In this document: positions 23,637 through 32,852 of the stretch, piece by piece
Layout: every line of letters begins with the position of its first letter
Position numbering within the stretch: position 1 is the first letter of the stretch
Assembly: GCA_913063325.1 (NCBI GenBank)
Contig: CAJXYE010000039.1
Span: forward strand, 1-41,223
DNA: 41,223 nucleotides
Direction: 5' to 3'
Source of the DNA: an uncultured Colwellia sp.
GTDB lineage: Bacteria > Pseudomonadota > Gammaproteobacteria > Enterobacterales > Alteromonadaceae
Position numbers and translations under genes: made by a program
Notes under the pieces: generated by a model
What the model was told of the DNA's origin: nothing
Seen by the model: only the letters and a program-made list of their open reading frames with translations
Database searches by the model: none

Positions 23637-23653
23637 ATCCTAAAATATAGCAA
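23637..23653 (-). promoter_or_regulatory. ROSE-type RNA thermometer stem over the hsp20 ribosome site
   Basis: The hsp20 leader reads UUGCU-AUAUUUU-AGGAU just before the AUG. ROSE thermometers of small heat-shock genes carry a conserved U-U/C-G-C-U that closes over the Shine-Dalgarno AGGA with a G-G mismatch; both the motif and the mismatch position are present. The site AGGA is eight bases before the AUG. Only the last stem is assigned; the rest of the leader is AT-rich and weakly structured. Confidence 0.6.
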
Positions 23654-23791
23654 TAAAATGAATATTATTTTAAAAAAAATAGCGTTTTAAATAGAGTTAG
23701 TCCCTAGCAAAAAAATATTGCCTAGAGTAGAACTACGAAAACGTTTTTAGTTAAAACAATGCTGCCTTTCACAATGAACAGGCAATTTTTG

Positions 23792-23820
23792 TTGTGTAGC
23801 CCCTTACGGCGACTACACAA
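23792..23820 (-). other. 5' hairpin of the hsp20 leader
   Basis: TTGTGTAG and CTACACAA form a perfect 8-bp stem with a GC-rich inner part. It starts about five bases past the sigma-32 -10 element, so it would be at the very 5' end of the hsp20 mRNA, possibly as a stability element or as the first helix of the thermometer. Confidence 0.5.
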
Positions 23821-23824
23821 TTAA

Positions 23825-23852
23825 AGATGGGATTGTTTACACATTTTTCAAG
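23825..23852 (-). promoter_or_regulatory. Sigma-32 (RpoH) heat-shock promoter of hsp20
   Basis: On the minus strand CTTGAAA (23852-23846) and TCCCATCT (23832-23825) are separated by 13 bases, matching the heat-shock consensus CTTGAAA-N13-17-CCCCATNT with one mismatch. Transcription would begin near 23818 and give a leader of about 190 bases. Confidence 0.8.
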
Positions 23853-23917
23853 AATAAATATTAAAAACATATGGATTTTTATTTAAGGTGTTGTTTTTGT
23901 TGGTGTTATGTTTTTAT

Positions 23918-24580
23918 TTATTTTTCGGTTTTTTCTATGATGGTCTCGGCATCCAAAACAATAACGGGTGCTGTATATCTAACTTTAGCTAATGCTTTAT
24001 CATAATTAGGATGCTGAGATATGTTAGCGACAAGCTCTTTGTAAACAATCTTTCCTTGGTCATTTATGATAAATATTGCTCTAGTAAGTAGCCCCATATC
24101 TTTTATCAACAAACCATAGCTAGCACCAAACTCTCGCCAAACTGAATCAGAGAGAACTTTAATGCCATCGACTTTTTCAACATCACAAAAACGTTTTTGA
24201 GCAAAAGGCAAATCATTACTGATGGTTAAAATTGTAATGTTTTTAGGTAACTTTGCTGCCTCTTCATTGAATCGCTTTGTTTGAATAGAACACACGCCAG
24301 TATCTAAGCTGGGTACAACTGAGATGAGTAAGGTTTGTCCTTGAAAATCCTTTAATGTTACTGGCGCAAAGTTTTTATCAACGACTTTAAATTGCGGGGC
24401 TTGCTCACCCACGCTAACTTGTTGTCCTAGAAGAGTGACGTATTTGTCTCCTGCTTTGACAAGATTCTGTGTTGATTGAAGTTCATTTAAGCCAAAAGTG
24501 TCGCTATGACTATTGAAAGCAATAGCCATACTGGTGATAAAAAAAGCACATAAGGTGATGTTTGAAGTAGGAAAATTCAT
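23918..24580 (-). CDS. tpx: Exported thiol peroxidase (Tpx)
   Basis: The 220-residue protein is an atypical 2-Cys peroxiredoxin with peroxidatic C97 (P-S-L-D-T-G-V-C-S) and resolving C132 (K-R-F-C-D-V-E), a 35-residue gap close to E. coli Tpx. It differs from the roughly 168-residue cytosolic form in a hydrophobic N-terminal segment (about residues 7-24) that looks like a signal peptide or anchor, and in a C-terminal extension of about 20 residues (R-Y-T-A-P-V-I-V-L-D-A-E). Periplasmic reduction of lipid hydroperoxides or H2O2 is inferred, with a reductant other than cytosolic thioredoxin needed. Confidence 0.88.
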   Translation of the reverse strand: MNFPTSNITLCAFFITSMAIAFNSHSDTFGLNELQSTQNLVKAGDKYVTLLGQQVSVGEQAPQFKVVDKNFAPVTLKDFQGQTLLISVVPSLDTGVCSIQTKRFNEEAAKLPKNITILTISNDLPFAQKRFCDVEKVDGIKVLSDSVWREFGASYGLLIKDMGLLTRAIFIINDQGKIVYKELVANISQHPNYDKALAKVRYTAPVIVLDAETIIEKTEK

Positions 24581-24752
24581 AATGTATTGAAAATAATGGT
24601 TAGGGTGAGCTGATAGTAGCCGTTTAGCGATAATAATTCTATAAATAGAACTTTTTCATTGTGTTTTACATTGGATACTCTATGGTTATCAATAGAAGCT
24701 AAGTATCTTTTATTTAGCTGTTGTTACTGTTTATGTAAGGCTTAAAATTAAT

Positions 24753-25892
24753 ATGACCACTAAATTATTAATTTGTGATGATTCTAATATGGCGCGAAAA
24801 CAAGTGGCGCGCTCATTACCCGATGGTTGGGATGTCGAGATAAGTTTTGCTGCTAATGGGGAAGAGGGAATTGAGGCGATAAAGGCAGGGAAAGGTGATG
24901 TACTTTTACTTGATCTTAATATGCCGATAATGGATGGATATCAAGTACTGGAAGCTATTTTAGCGCAAGATTTACCCACACTTACCATTGTAATATCAGG
25001 TGATATTCAACCTGAAGCACATCAACGTGTCACCAGTTTAGGGGCATTAGGTTTTATCCAAAAACCTATCAACAAAGATATTCTCACTAAAGTTCTTTCC
25101 TCTTATGGGGTTTTCTCTAATGACACACCAACGAGCCATCAAGAACATGAAATACTAGATAATACGCCAATCTGTAAAGCTGTTCTTCCAGAAAAAAACT
25201 CTGTAGTCAAAACTGTGGTGAAGCCGGCAGTTACTCCAATTATTGTCCCTCAAGTTGCTAGTGAGCCTGAACCTGAAGTTGATGAGCCAGAAATCACACT
25301 TTCAGCTGATATGCGTGATTGTTATCAAGAAATAGCGAATGTGGCAATGGGGCGAGCAGGGGATTTACTTGCGCGTTTACTCAATGTCTTTGTCGAGTTA
25401 CCTATTCCCAATGTTAACTTTATCGAAGTGAGTGAGCTTCGTATGGCGTTGAAAGATATTGAAAACCATGAAAGTACCTCTGGTATCTGTCAAGGTTTTA
25501 TCAGCGCAGGTATTTCTGGTGAAGCGCTACTGATCCTTAACGATTCAAGTTTCAAAGACGTCGCTTCACTGATGAACTATCAATACGATGCTGATATGGG
25601 TACTGAATTAGAGTTATTAATGGATTTGGCTAATGTCTTGATTGGGGCTTGTTTAAAAGGGGTGTCAGAACAGCTTGATATTCAATTTAGTCAGGGACAT
25701 CCCGAAGTATTAGGACAACATAGAAAAATATCTGACTTAATTGCGAATAATGCCAGTAAATGGAAAAAAACACTGGCAATAGAAATTAGCTATAGCATAG
25801 AGAACTACCCAATAAAGTGTGATTTATTATTACTCTTTACCGAGAAATCGATGCAAACACTTAATAATAAATTGGCCTATTTGATTGATTAA
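24753..25892 (+). CDS. Receiver-CheC fusion protein
   Basis: The 379-residue protein has a receiver (1-118; D9/D10, phospho-acceptor D54 in L-L-D-L-N-M-P-I-M-D-G, K104) and, after a Pro/Val/Glu-rich linker (about 125-182), a CheC/CheX-type domain (about 185-378). The CheC phosphatase motif D-x3-E-x2-N-x22-P is met exactly by D189, E193, N196 and P219; the second half has a related E-x3-D-x2-N. CheC domains dephosphorylate response regulators, so this may be a self-limiting receiver or a phosphatase for another receiver. It is followed 60 bases later by a diguanylate cyclase and is probably co-transcribed with it, linking phosphorelay to c-di-GMP. There are no chemotaxis genes in the window. 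Confidence 0.85.
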   Translation: MTTKLLICDDSNMARKQVARSLPDGWDVEISFAANGEEGIEAIKAGKGDVLLLDLNMPIMDGYQVLEAILAQDLPTLTIVISGDIQPEAHQRVTSLGALGFIQKPINKDILTKVLSSYGVFSNDTPTSHQEHEILDNTPICKAVLPEKNSVVKTVVKPAVTPIIVPQVASEPEPEVDEPEITLSADMRDCYQEIANVAMGRAGDLLARLLNVFVELPIPNVNFIEVSELRMALKDIENHESTSGICQGFISAGISGEALLILNDSSFKDVASLMNYQYDADMGTELELLMDLANVLIGACLKGVSEQLDIQFSQGHPEVLGQHRKISDLIANNASKWKKTLAIEISYSIENYPIKCDLLLLFTEKSMQTLNNKLAYLID

Positions 25893-25952
25893 CTCATTGC
25901 TAAAAAAATTGGTAATGGAGTTAGCGCGATTAAGCGATGACAGGAATTGGTT

Positions 25953-26921
25953 ATGACGTTAGAAAAATCACAATTAAATGAGCTACATTGGCTAATGGAA
26001 ATGTTGCATAACATTGATGTTGGTCTAGTTGTACTTGATAAAGAGTTCACCATTCAAATATTTAATGGTTTTATGGAAAATCACAGTGGTTTATTACCTC
26101 GTGAAGTAAAAGGTCAGTTAATTTTTGATCTCTTTAAAGAGATCCCACAGGATTGGTTTACTCGTAAGGCTGAGTCAGTTTTTTTGCTTAAAAATAAAGC
26201 CTTTACTATATGGGAGCAAAGACCCTATTTATTCAAGTTTGAAAGTTACCGCCCCGTTACCGGTAGCGCTGAGTTTATGTATCAAAATACTACGTTTATT
26301 CCGTTAATGTCTGCTACCGGGGAAGTAAGCCACTTATGTTTACTCGTTTATGATGTAACGGATAATGCAGTGCACAAACTAAGCTTGAAAAAAGCGAATG
26401 AAGAGCTGGCTATATTAAGTCAAACTGACGGCCTGACAAAATTGTTTAATCGAACACACTGGGAGTCATGCTTGTTAGCGGAGCATAAACGCTGGAGTCG
26501 TAGTCAGCATGCAAGCTCCTTAGTGATGATTGATATCGATCACTTTAAAAATGTTAATGATACTTATGGGCATACTGTTGGTGATGACGTTATTCGTCAT
26601 ATTTCAGGCTTGATACGACATCATGTCAGAGAAACCGATATTTGTGGGCGTTATGGTGGTGAAGAATTTGCTATTTTATTGTCGGACACTCCACTTAAAA
26701 GTGCCTATGTATTTGCTGAAAGACTTCGAAAAGAAGTCGCTGATGCGACGGTAACTTACAATGATATTGATATTAAATACACTATTAGTATTGGTGTTGC
26801 TGAAGTAGACGAGAGTATTAAAAGTCATGAAGCTTGGATTGAATGTGCAGATGCAGCTTTGTATCGTTCAAAAGAAACTGGACGTAACAAAACCTCATTG
26901 CATCCAAAACAAACAAGATAG
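25953..26921 (+). CDS. PAS-GGDEF diguanylate cyclase
   Basis: I start at the ATG at 25953, seven bases after CAGGAA, in preference to the in-frame TTG two codons upstream; the product is 322 residues. A PAS-like domain (about 13-135) is followed by a signalling helix and a complete GGDEF domain: D-G-L-T-K-L-F-N-R (159-167), D-I-D-H-F-K-N-V-N-D-T-Y-G-H (194-207) and R-Y-G-G-E-E-F (233-239). R226-E-T-D229 five residues ahead of GGEEF is a product-inhibition I-site. An active, feedback-inhibited cyclase making c-di-GMP is expected. It has no transmembrane segment, so input comes from the PAS domain or from the receiver-CheC partner upstream. Confidence 0.92.
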   Translation: MTLEKSQLNELHWLMEMLHNIDVGLVVLDKEFTIQIFNGFMENHSGLLPREVKGQLIFDLFKEIPQDWFTRKAESVFLLKNKAFTIWEQRPYLFKFESYRPVTGSAEFMYQNTTFIPLMSATGEVSHLCLLVYDVTDNAVHKLSLKKANEELAILSQTDGLTKLFNRTHWESCLLAEHKRWSRSQHASSLVMIDIDHFKNVNDTYGHTVGDDVIRHISGLIRHHVRETDICGRYGGEEFAILLSDTPLKSAYVFAERLRKEVADATVTYNDIDIKYTISIGVAEVDESIKSHEAWIECADAALYRSKETGRNKTSLHPKQTR

Positions 26922-26927
26922 TTTGAC

Positions 26928-26970
26928 TGAAATAAATAAAGTGTGCTATCAGCTCACTTTATTTATTTCA
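26928..26970. terminator. Bidirectional terminator between cyclase and lnt
   Basis: A perfect 16-bp AT-rich stem (26928-26943 with 26955-26970) around an 11-base loop, between convergent genes. A-rich and T-rich arms allow function in both directions. Confidence 0.65.
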
Positions 26971-27007
26971 CTTCAGACTAAAGCTTAGCATATAGCCGAT
27001 TACAAAA

Positions 27008-27059
27008 ATTAGGTGCTAAAATTAGGTGCTAAAGTTAGGTAGTAGAGTTAAGCACTAAA
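27008..27059. repeat. Four tandem 13-bp units overlapping the lnt stop
   Basis: ATTAGGTGCTAAA occurs twice (27008-27020, 27021-27033), then GTTAGGTAGTAGA (27034-27046) and GTTAAGCACTAAA (27047-27059). The last unit contains the lnt stop codon. It looks like a recent slippage expansion of the lnt 3' end. Confidence 0.75.
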
Positions 27060-28653
27060 ACTTAAAAGCTTTCATCAAAGCCAATGGCATAAGTATCATT
27101 AACCATAAAGTTAAATTAGGCCATTGACTGTAGGGTGTATCACCCGTAACAAACCCTACTTTGCCCTTAAGCACAACCTCTTCAAATTGTGGTGCAATTG
27201 CGGTAACTTCACCTAAATGATTTATTATGCCAGTAACGCCGTTGTTTGTTGCTCTTACTAGGGGGCGACCAAACTCTAATGCGCGCATGCGGGCTATTTC
27301 AAAGTGTTGATGTGGACCATGAGAGTCACCAAACCACGCATCATTACTAACCGTTAATATCATATCGGTATCATTAGTAAAGTTGGCAGCTAACTGCATT
27401 GGAAAAACTATCTCAAAACAGTTCAGCGGTAAAATATGTAAGCCATTGGCTACTAAATTTGGCTGTACATAGTTACCCGCAGTGAAAGATGACTGAGGTA
27501 AGTTAAAAAATGGCGCGATAGGACGAAGTAAGTCTTGAAAAGGTACAAATTCACCAATAGGCAATAAGTGGCTTTTATAGTATCTATTACTGTGATTGTA
27601 AGAATAACCTTGTTCATCATCGCTATTCTTTCTTCCTAGAACAAGTAAGGCATTAAAGTATTCTTTACTTTCAAAGTTATAGTTTAGTAACCCCGTAATC
27701 ACCGTACTGTTATTTAACATTGCCGAGCGGTTCACTGTGCTTAAATAATCCTGTACAGCGGGCTCTAAGGCAGGAATGGCAGATTCGGGCCAAACAATGA
27801 TATCAGCATCATAGTTGACCCGTGTTAAATCTAAATATTTTAACATGGTAGGCCATTCTTGCTCTGGCTGCCATTTCACCGATTGGGGGATATTACCTTG
27901 GATAAGCGCTATTTTAGCTGATTTACCTGATAATTGACTCCAAGTTATTTGAGTAAGTATCACACATATCAGCATAGTACTGACTGCTAAGGCTAACGGA
28001 ATCACTAAATTTTTACGTGTGATAGGCACTGCATTGGTTTGATTTTTTTTATTGCGTAAATCAGATAAAACACAGTAAACCTTAACCCAGCAAATATTTA
28101 AAAGTAAAATAATTCCGGTAAGGCCGACTTCACCTATAACAGGTGCAAAGCTGGCTAGTGGGCTATCTATTTGGCTATAGCCAAGTGATAGCCATGGAAA
28201 GCCTGTTAATATGACCGAGCGCAAATACTCACAAAATAACCAAAAAGGAGGTAATAACCATAAATTCACGCGGTTATTTTTAGATAATCTTGCTGTTAAG
28301 TAAGCTGAAAGTACTGGGAATAATGAGAGATAGGCACATAAAGCTAACATCAATAATATAGAGAATATCAGTGGTAAGCCACCAAATTGGTCAATACTGA
28401 CATGAACCCAACTAATGCCACTGCTAAACCAACCAAAGGCAAATAGAGCCATTTTTTTAGCGGCTAATTTAGGGGAAGCATGCCTAATTTGGTATAACAT
28501 TATGCTAGGTAAAGTTAATGACAACCACCATAAAGAGAATGGCGCATAAGCAAAAACCAAGAAAAATCCACTGAGAAAACAGAGCCAATTACTTGGCGAT
28601 GTTAGTTTGTTTTTTATTGATTGAAATACAGAAACTTTACTGGACTTAGTCAC
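27055..28653 (-). CDS. lnt: Apolipoprotein N-acyltransferase
   Basis: The 532-residue inner-membrane enzyme has about six N-terminal and one C-terminal membrane helices around a nitrilase-like periplasmic domain (about 245-500). The catalytic triad is E290 (V-W-P-E-S-A), K360 (Y-Y-K-S-H-L-L-P-I-G-E-F) and C412 (L-N-C-F-E), with spacings close to E. coli E267, K335, C387. It transfers the third acyl chain to lipoprotein N-termini. It overlaps corC by eight bases and closes the conserved miaB-phoH-ybeY-corC-lnt run. Its stop lies inside a tandem 13-bp repeat. Confidence 0.95.
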   Translation of the reverse strand: MTKSSKVSVFQSIKNKLTSPSNWLCFLSGFFLVFAYAPFSLWWLSLTLPSIMLYQIRHASPKLAAKKMALFAFGWFSSGISWVHVSIDQFGGLPLIFSILLMLALCAYLSLFPVLSAYLTARLSKNNRVNLWLLPPFWLFCEYLRSVILTGFPWLSLGYSQIDSPLASFAPVIGEVGLTGIILLLNICWVKVYCVLSDLRNKKNQTNAVPITRKNLVIPLALAVSTMLICVILTQITWSQLSGKSAKIALIQGNIPQSVKWQPEQEWPTMLKYLDLTRVNYDADIIVWPESAIPALEPAVQDYLSTVNRSAMLNNSTVITGLLNYNFESKEYFNALLVLGRKNSDDEQGYSYNHSNRYYKSHLLPIGEFVPFQDLLRPIAPFFNLPQSSFTAGNYVQPNLVANGLHILPLNCFEIVFPMQLAANFTNDTDMILTVSNDAWFGDSHGPHQHFEIARMRALEFGRPLVRATNNGVTGIINHLGEVTAIAPQFEEVVLKGKVGFVTGDTPYSQWPNLTLWLMILMPLALMKAFKF

Positions 28654-29524
28654 TTATTTTACCATTTATTTCGTGGCTTTTATCAACACTCACTTGTAGC
28701 ATTTGCATGCGCCTACTATCAGCCACCAATACTTTAAACTCAAAGTTGCCTAAGCTAAATAATTCACCTTTTTGTGGCATATGGTTAAATTGACGTAAAA
28801 CAATACCACCAATAGTATCAGCGTCACTTTCATTAAAGTCACAATTAAAGTAATCATTGAAATCACTAAGCTCGGTAAGGGCTTTTACTAAATAAACATT
28901 ACCAGCTAGATGCTTAATCTCTTCTTCAATTTCATCGTCGGTTTCATCTTCAATCTCACCAACAATTTGTTCTAAAATATCTTCGATGGTAATAACACCA
29001 GAAACGCCACCATACTCATCAACAACAATAGCCATATGATAACGGTTAGAACGAAACTCTTTTAATAAAGGCTCAACTTTTTTACTTTCAGGTACAATAA
29101 TGGCAGGTCGAATAATATCGCTTAAGCTAAAATTATCATGTTGAGGGTTAAAGCCGAATGCGAGTAGGTCTTTTGCTAACAAAATACCATCAACGTGATC
29201 GATATCTTCATTTACAACGGGGAAACGTGAGTGACCAGACTCTAAAATGATAGGTAAAAACTCTTCAAGGCTATGGTTTATATCAATAGTAACCATTTGC
29301 GAACGCGGGATCATAATATCTCGAACGCGCATTTCTGATACGTCTAAAACGCCTTTAATCATTTGTTGAGTTTCAGGGTTGATCAAATCTCGCTCTTGGG
29401 CATCATTGAGTATATCAACCAATTGACCTTTGTTTTTCGGCTCTGGCGTTAAAACTTGCATAACTTTATGCAAAAATGATTTATTAGCTGAGCCGTTACT
29501 CGAGTGGGGGGTGTCATCGCTCAT
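28646..29524 (-). CDS. corC: CorC/YbeX CBS-domain protein
   Basis: The 292-residue cytosolic protein has two CBS motifs (about 65-190; M-I-P-R-S-Q-M-V-T-I-D and V-D-E-Y-G-G-V-S-G-V-I-T-I-E-D-I-L-E-Q-I-V-G-E-I) and a CorC_HlyC C-terminal domain (about 205-285). It lacks the membrane domain of larger CorC homologues, as does E. coli YbeX. It is linked with Mg2+/Co2+ efflux and, by co-conservation with ybeY and phoH, with ribosome maintenance. Its 3' end overlaps lnt. Confidence 0.94.
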   Translation of the reverse strand: MSDDTPHSSNGSANKSFLHKVMQVLTPEPKNKGQLVDILNDAQERDLINPETQQMIKGVLDVSEMRVRDIMIPRSQMVTIDINHSLEEFLPIILESGHSRFPVVNEDIDHVDGILLAKDLLAFGFNPQHDNFSLSDIIRPAIIVPESKKVEPLLKEFRSNRYHMAIVVDEYGGVSGVITIEDILEQIVGEIEDETDDEIEEEIKHLAGNVYLVKALTELSDFNDYFNCDFNESDADTIGGIVLRQFNHMPQKGELFSLGNFEFKVLVADSRRMQMLQVSVDKSHEINGKISD

Positions 29525-29622
29525 AGAGCTATTTGTATTCCTTTATTAGGCGTATAAGTCTGTTATAGCGTTTCTTATTTATAACATGCGTAAAGTGTTC
29601 TTTATCGTTGTTAATTAGTATT

Positions 29623-30090
29623 TTATTGTTCTAAGTAAGGATTAGTAACCCCTAATTTTTCTAAAATTGTAATCTCAATAGATTCCATTTCCAATGCTTC
29701 GCTATCACTTATATGATCAAAGCCAACTAAATGCAAGCAACCATGAATAACAAGGTGCGCCCAATGATCAAACAAGGCTTTGTTTTGTTCTTTGGCTTCT
29801 TGTTTCATTACTTCAATGCAAATAATCAAGTCGCCTAATAGGTTAAGTTCGATACCATCGGGTACTTCAAAAGGAAAAGATAATACATTGGTTGGTTTAT
29901 TCTTACTTCTATATTGATTATTTAACTGCTGGCTTTCTTCAGCGTTGACTAAGCGAATGGTGAGTTCAAATTCTTGACTTAGGTTACTGCTTACTTCGGC
30001 TAAGGCAGTATCAACCCATAGCTGGAATTGTTCTTCAGTTGGAAGTTCGGTGGCTGTACAGGCAATTTGAAGATCTATTACATGAGTCAT
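29623..30090 (-). CDS. ybeY: Endoribonuclease YbeY
   Basis: The 155-residue protein has the zinc motif H116-G-C-L-H120-L-V-G-F-D-H126 and the upstream [14 protein letters not shown] segment (61-74). YbeY is a metal-dependent single-strand RNase for 16S rRNA 3' maturation and ribosome quality control. It overlaps the phoH stop by one base. Length matches the E. coli protein. Confidence 0.95.
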   Translation of the reverse strand: MTHVIDLQIACTATELPTEEQFQLWVDTALAEVSSNLSQEFELTIRLVNAEESQQLNNQYRSKNKPTNVLSFPFEVPDGIELNLLGDLIICIEVMKQEAKEQNKALFDHWAHLVIHGCLHLVGFDHISDSEALEMESIEITILEKLGVTNPYLEQ

Positions 30091-31202
30091 TAGCTTATAT
30101 CGCTATCATCATTAGTTTTTTGTTTAGCCTGTTTTTTCTCTTGATTTTCTCTGTTTACTTTTTGATCGTGGCTGTCGTAGGCATCAATAACTCGAGCAAC
30201 GACTGGATGACGAACAACGTCTTTTGATTGGAAGAAGTTAAAACTAATTCCATTGATATCTTGTAAAACTTCAACAGCATGACGAAGACCTGACATTTGA
30301 TGACGAGGTAAATCAACTTGGGTAATATCACCGGTAATAACCGCGCGAGAGTTAAAGCCAATACGTGTTAGGAACATTTTCATTTGTTCTACTGTGGTAT
30401 TTTGACTTTCATCTAAAATAATAAAAGCGTCATTAAGGGTTCTACCGCGCATATAAGCCAGTGGTGCAATTTCGATGACATTACGTTCTATGAGTTTTTC
30501 AACTCTTTCAAAGCCAAGCATTTCAAAGAGTGCATCATATAGCGGTCTTAAATAAGGATCTATCTTTTGGGATAAATCTCCAGGTAAGAAGCCTAACTTT
30601 TCACCCGCTTCTACAGCGGGTCTGGTGAGTAAAATACGACGTACTTCTTGACGCTCTAGAGCATCTACTGCGCAGGCAACCGCTAAGTAAGTTTTACCCG
30701 TACCAGCAACACCGACACCAAAACTAATATCACTTGTTATTATGTTTTGTACATAGGCCTGTTGATTACCATTACGCGGTTTAACAACACCACGTTTAGT
30801 TTTAATGGTTACCATGTCATCGAATTTTTTACCTAACTGGCTATCGATTTGTTTCTCTAACTCTGACGGTATTTTATTGCTAAGTTGTTCTTGCTCAAGA
30901 CAATCAGCTTCTAAAATGGCTAAATGTACCATTTCAGGCGTTATTATCTTGCCTTTTCCTTTAACGATTAGGCTCTCAAGATAAAGATCTTTTAGAATTT
31001 TAACCACAGATAGACGGTTTTTCGGCTTGCCAACGACAGTAAACTCATGGCCACGGTAACTTATCTCAACACCTAAACGGCGTTCAATCGTTTTTAAGTT
31101 ATCGTCCATAGGGCCACATAAATTGGCTTGTCTATGGTTGTCTACAGGTGTCAAACTGAAAACTTCTTTGGTTAGTTTAGTCGTTGCTGTGGTCAAATTC
31201 AT
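30090..31202 (-). CDS. ybeZ: PhoH-like ATPase YbeZ
   Basis: The 370-residue protein has an N-terminal KH-like region (about 40-95), Walker A G-V-A-G-T-G-K-T (164-171) and a Walker [10 protein letters not shown] segment typical of PhoH ATPases, then a Lys/Gln-rich tail. It works with YbeY in RNA metabolism. It is co-translated with ybeY. The gap of 57 bases to miaB has no terminator, so miaB probably shares the transcript. Confidence 0.94.
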   Translation of the reverse strand: MNLTTATTKLTKEVFSLTPVDNHRQANLCGPMDDNLKTIERRLGVEISYRGHEFTVVGKPKNRLSVVKILKDLYLESLIVKGKGKIITPEMVHLAILEADCLEQEQLSNKIPSELEKQIDSQLGKKFDDMVTIKTKRGVVKPRNGNQQAYVQNIITSDISFGVGVAGTGKTYLAVACAVDALERQEVRRILLTRPAVEAGEKLGFLPGDLSQKIDPYLRPLYDALFEMLGFERVEKLIERNVIEIAPLAYMRGRTLNDAFIILDESQNTTVEQMKMFLTRIGFNSRAVITGDITQVDLPRHQMSGLRHAVEVLQDINGISFNFFQSKDVVRHPVVARVIDAYDSHDQKVNRENQEKKQAKQKTNDDSDIS

Positions 31203-31259
31203 TTCCGCTTTATTATATTAATAGTACTGAATGCCGCTTAATACGACTTAGTACGGCTG

Positions 31260-32702
31260 CTATGGTGTATAAGTACCCACACCTAGCTCATCAAGGTTAC
31301 TTGGCGTTGCCGTGTGGTGATTATTTGCCAAAATATCTGCTGGAGAATGGGCAATGCGTAAGCCCATATCTTTTTCCTCACGTACTAAATCACCACGTAA
31401 AGAGTTAGCAATAACATCGGTTATTTTGATATCGACAAATTGACCAATAACACTATGAGGGGCAACAAAGTTAACCGTACGGTTATTTTCAGTTTTACCA
31501 CGTAATTCCATAGGGTTTTTTCTTGAAGGACCTTCAACAAGAACACGCTGTTCAGTATTAAGCATTTGTCTAGCAATGCGTAATGCTTGGTGCGTTATTT
31601 GGTCTTGTAATAACTTTAAACGGTCTTTCTTCGTTTGGTCACTAATATCATCCGGTAAGTCTGCTGCGGGAGTCCCAGGACGAGCGCTATAGATAAAACT
31701 AAAACTTATGTCAAAATCTACTGCTTTAATTAGGTTCATGGTGTCGTTAAAATCTTCATCACTTTCCCCGGGGAAACCGATAATGAAATCTGAAGACATT
31801 GATAGTTCAGGACGTACTTTTTTCAATTTACGTACTTGAGACTTATATTCGATGGCGGTATGGCCACGCTTCATTTGCGTTAAAATGCGGTCACAACCAC
31901 TTTGAACGGGAAGATGTAAGTGATTTACTAACTCAGGAACATCAGCATAGGCTTCTATGATGTCGTCAGTAAATTCAACCGGGTGAGAAGTGGTATAACG
32001 AATACGGTCAATACCATCAATCGTTGCCACTAAACGGACTAAATCCGCAAAGCGACAAATGCTACCGTCGTGTGTTTCACCACGATAAGCATTAACATTT
32101 TGACCTAATAGGTTTACTTCACGTACACCTTGCTCAGCTAGCTGCGCTATTTCATATAAAACATCATCAAGAGGGCGACTGACTTCTTCACCACGCGTGT
32201 ATGGCACCACACAGAAAGTACAGTATTTACTACAACCTTCCATAATAGAAACAAAAGCGCTAGCACCGTCGGCTTTAGGCTCAGGCAAACTGTCGAATTT
32301 TTCAATTTCAGGAAAGCTCACATCAATAATCGGGCTCTTTGAATGCTGTAATTGATTCAGCATTTCAGGTAAACGATGCAGTGTTTGCGGACCAAATACC
32401 ATATCAACAAATGGCGCACGTTTACGGATAGAGTCACCTTCTTGTGAGGCAACACAACCACCAACTCCAATAAGTAATTCAGGCTTAGTATCTTTTAAGC
32501 GCTTCCAGCGGCCGAGTTGATGAAATACTTTTTCCTGTGCTTTCTCACGAATAGAGCAGGTATTAAGTAAAATAACATCAGCTTGTTCAGCTTCTTCAAC
32601 CAACGAGAAACCATGAGTTGAATCCAACAATTCTGCCATCTTCTGCGAGTCATACTCGTTCATCTGACAGCCCCAAGTTTTGATATATAGCTTTTTACTC
32701 AT
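31260..32702 (-). CDS. miaB: tRNA-2-methylthio-N6-isopentenyladenosine synthase MiaB
   Basis: I start at the ATG at 32702; an in-frame TTG seven codons upstream is less likely. With this start the cysteines fall at C12, C49, C83 (second Fe-S cluster) and C157, C161, C164 (radical-[11 protein letters not shown]), the same numbers as in E. coli MiaB. A TRAM domain ends the 480-residue protein. It methylthiolates i6A37 in tRNAs reading UNN codons. It opens the minus-strand operon leading to lnt. Confidence 0.96.
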   Translation of the reverse strand: MSKKLYIKTWGCQMNEYDSQKMAELLDSTHGFSLVEEAEQADVILLNTCSIREKAQEKVFHQLGRWKRLKDTKPELLIGVGGCVASQEGDSIRKRAPFVDMVFGPQTLHRLPEMLNQLQHSKSPIIDVSFPEIEKFDSLPEPKADGASAFVSIMEGCSKYCTFCVVPYTRGEEVSRPLDDVLYEIAQLAEQGVREVNLLGQNVNAYRGETHDGSICRFADLVRLVATIDGIDRIRYTTSHPVEFTDDIIEAYADVPELVNHLHLPVQSGCDRILTQMKRGHTAIEYKSQVRKLKKVRPELSMSSDFIIGFPGESDEDFNDTMNLIKAVDFDISFSFIYSARPGTPAADLPDDISDQTKKDRLKLLQDQITHQALRIARQMLNTEQRVLVEGPSRKNPMELRGKTENNRTVNFVAPHSVIGQFVDIKITDVIANSLRGDLVREEKDMGLRIAHSPADILANNHHTATPSNLDELGVGTYTP

Positions 32703-32852
32703 TACTTCACTCTTTGCACACAAAATTGTACTGGAAAATACCTAAGTAAGACCAGTACAGATAAAAGGAGGCGTATTTTATACCAATTAGCCGATAATTT
32801 CGAATGAATAAGTAAATGTCTGCATTATATTTTTTACTTGCAAGCAAATGAG

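Noticed and set aside
23158..24580. hsp20 and tpx as one operon
   Set aside because: A strong sigma-32 promoter and a 289-base leader lie between them, so hsp20 has its own start.
25947..25952. In-frame TTG start for the diguanylate cyclase two codons before the ATG
   Set aside because: It would overlap the CAGGAA ribosome site that is well placed for the ATG at 25953.
27008..27059. CRISPR-like array
   Set aside because: The 13-bp units are contiguous with no spacers.
32703..32723. In-frame TTG start of miaB seven codons upstream
   Set aside because: Starting at 32702 puts all six Fe-S cysteines at the same residue numbers as E. coli MiaB.
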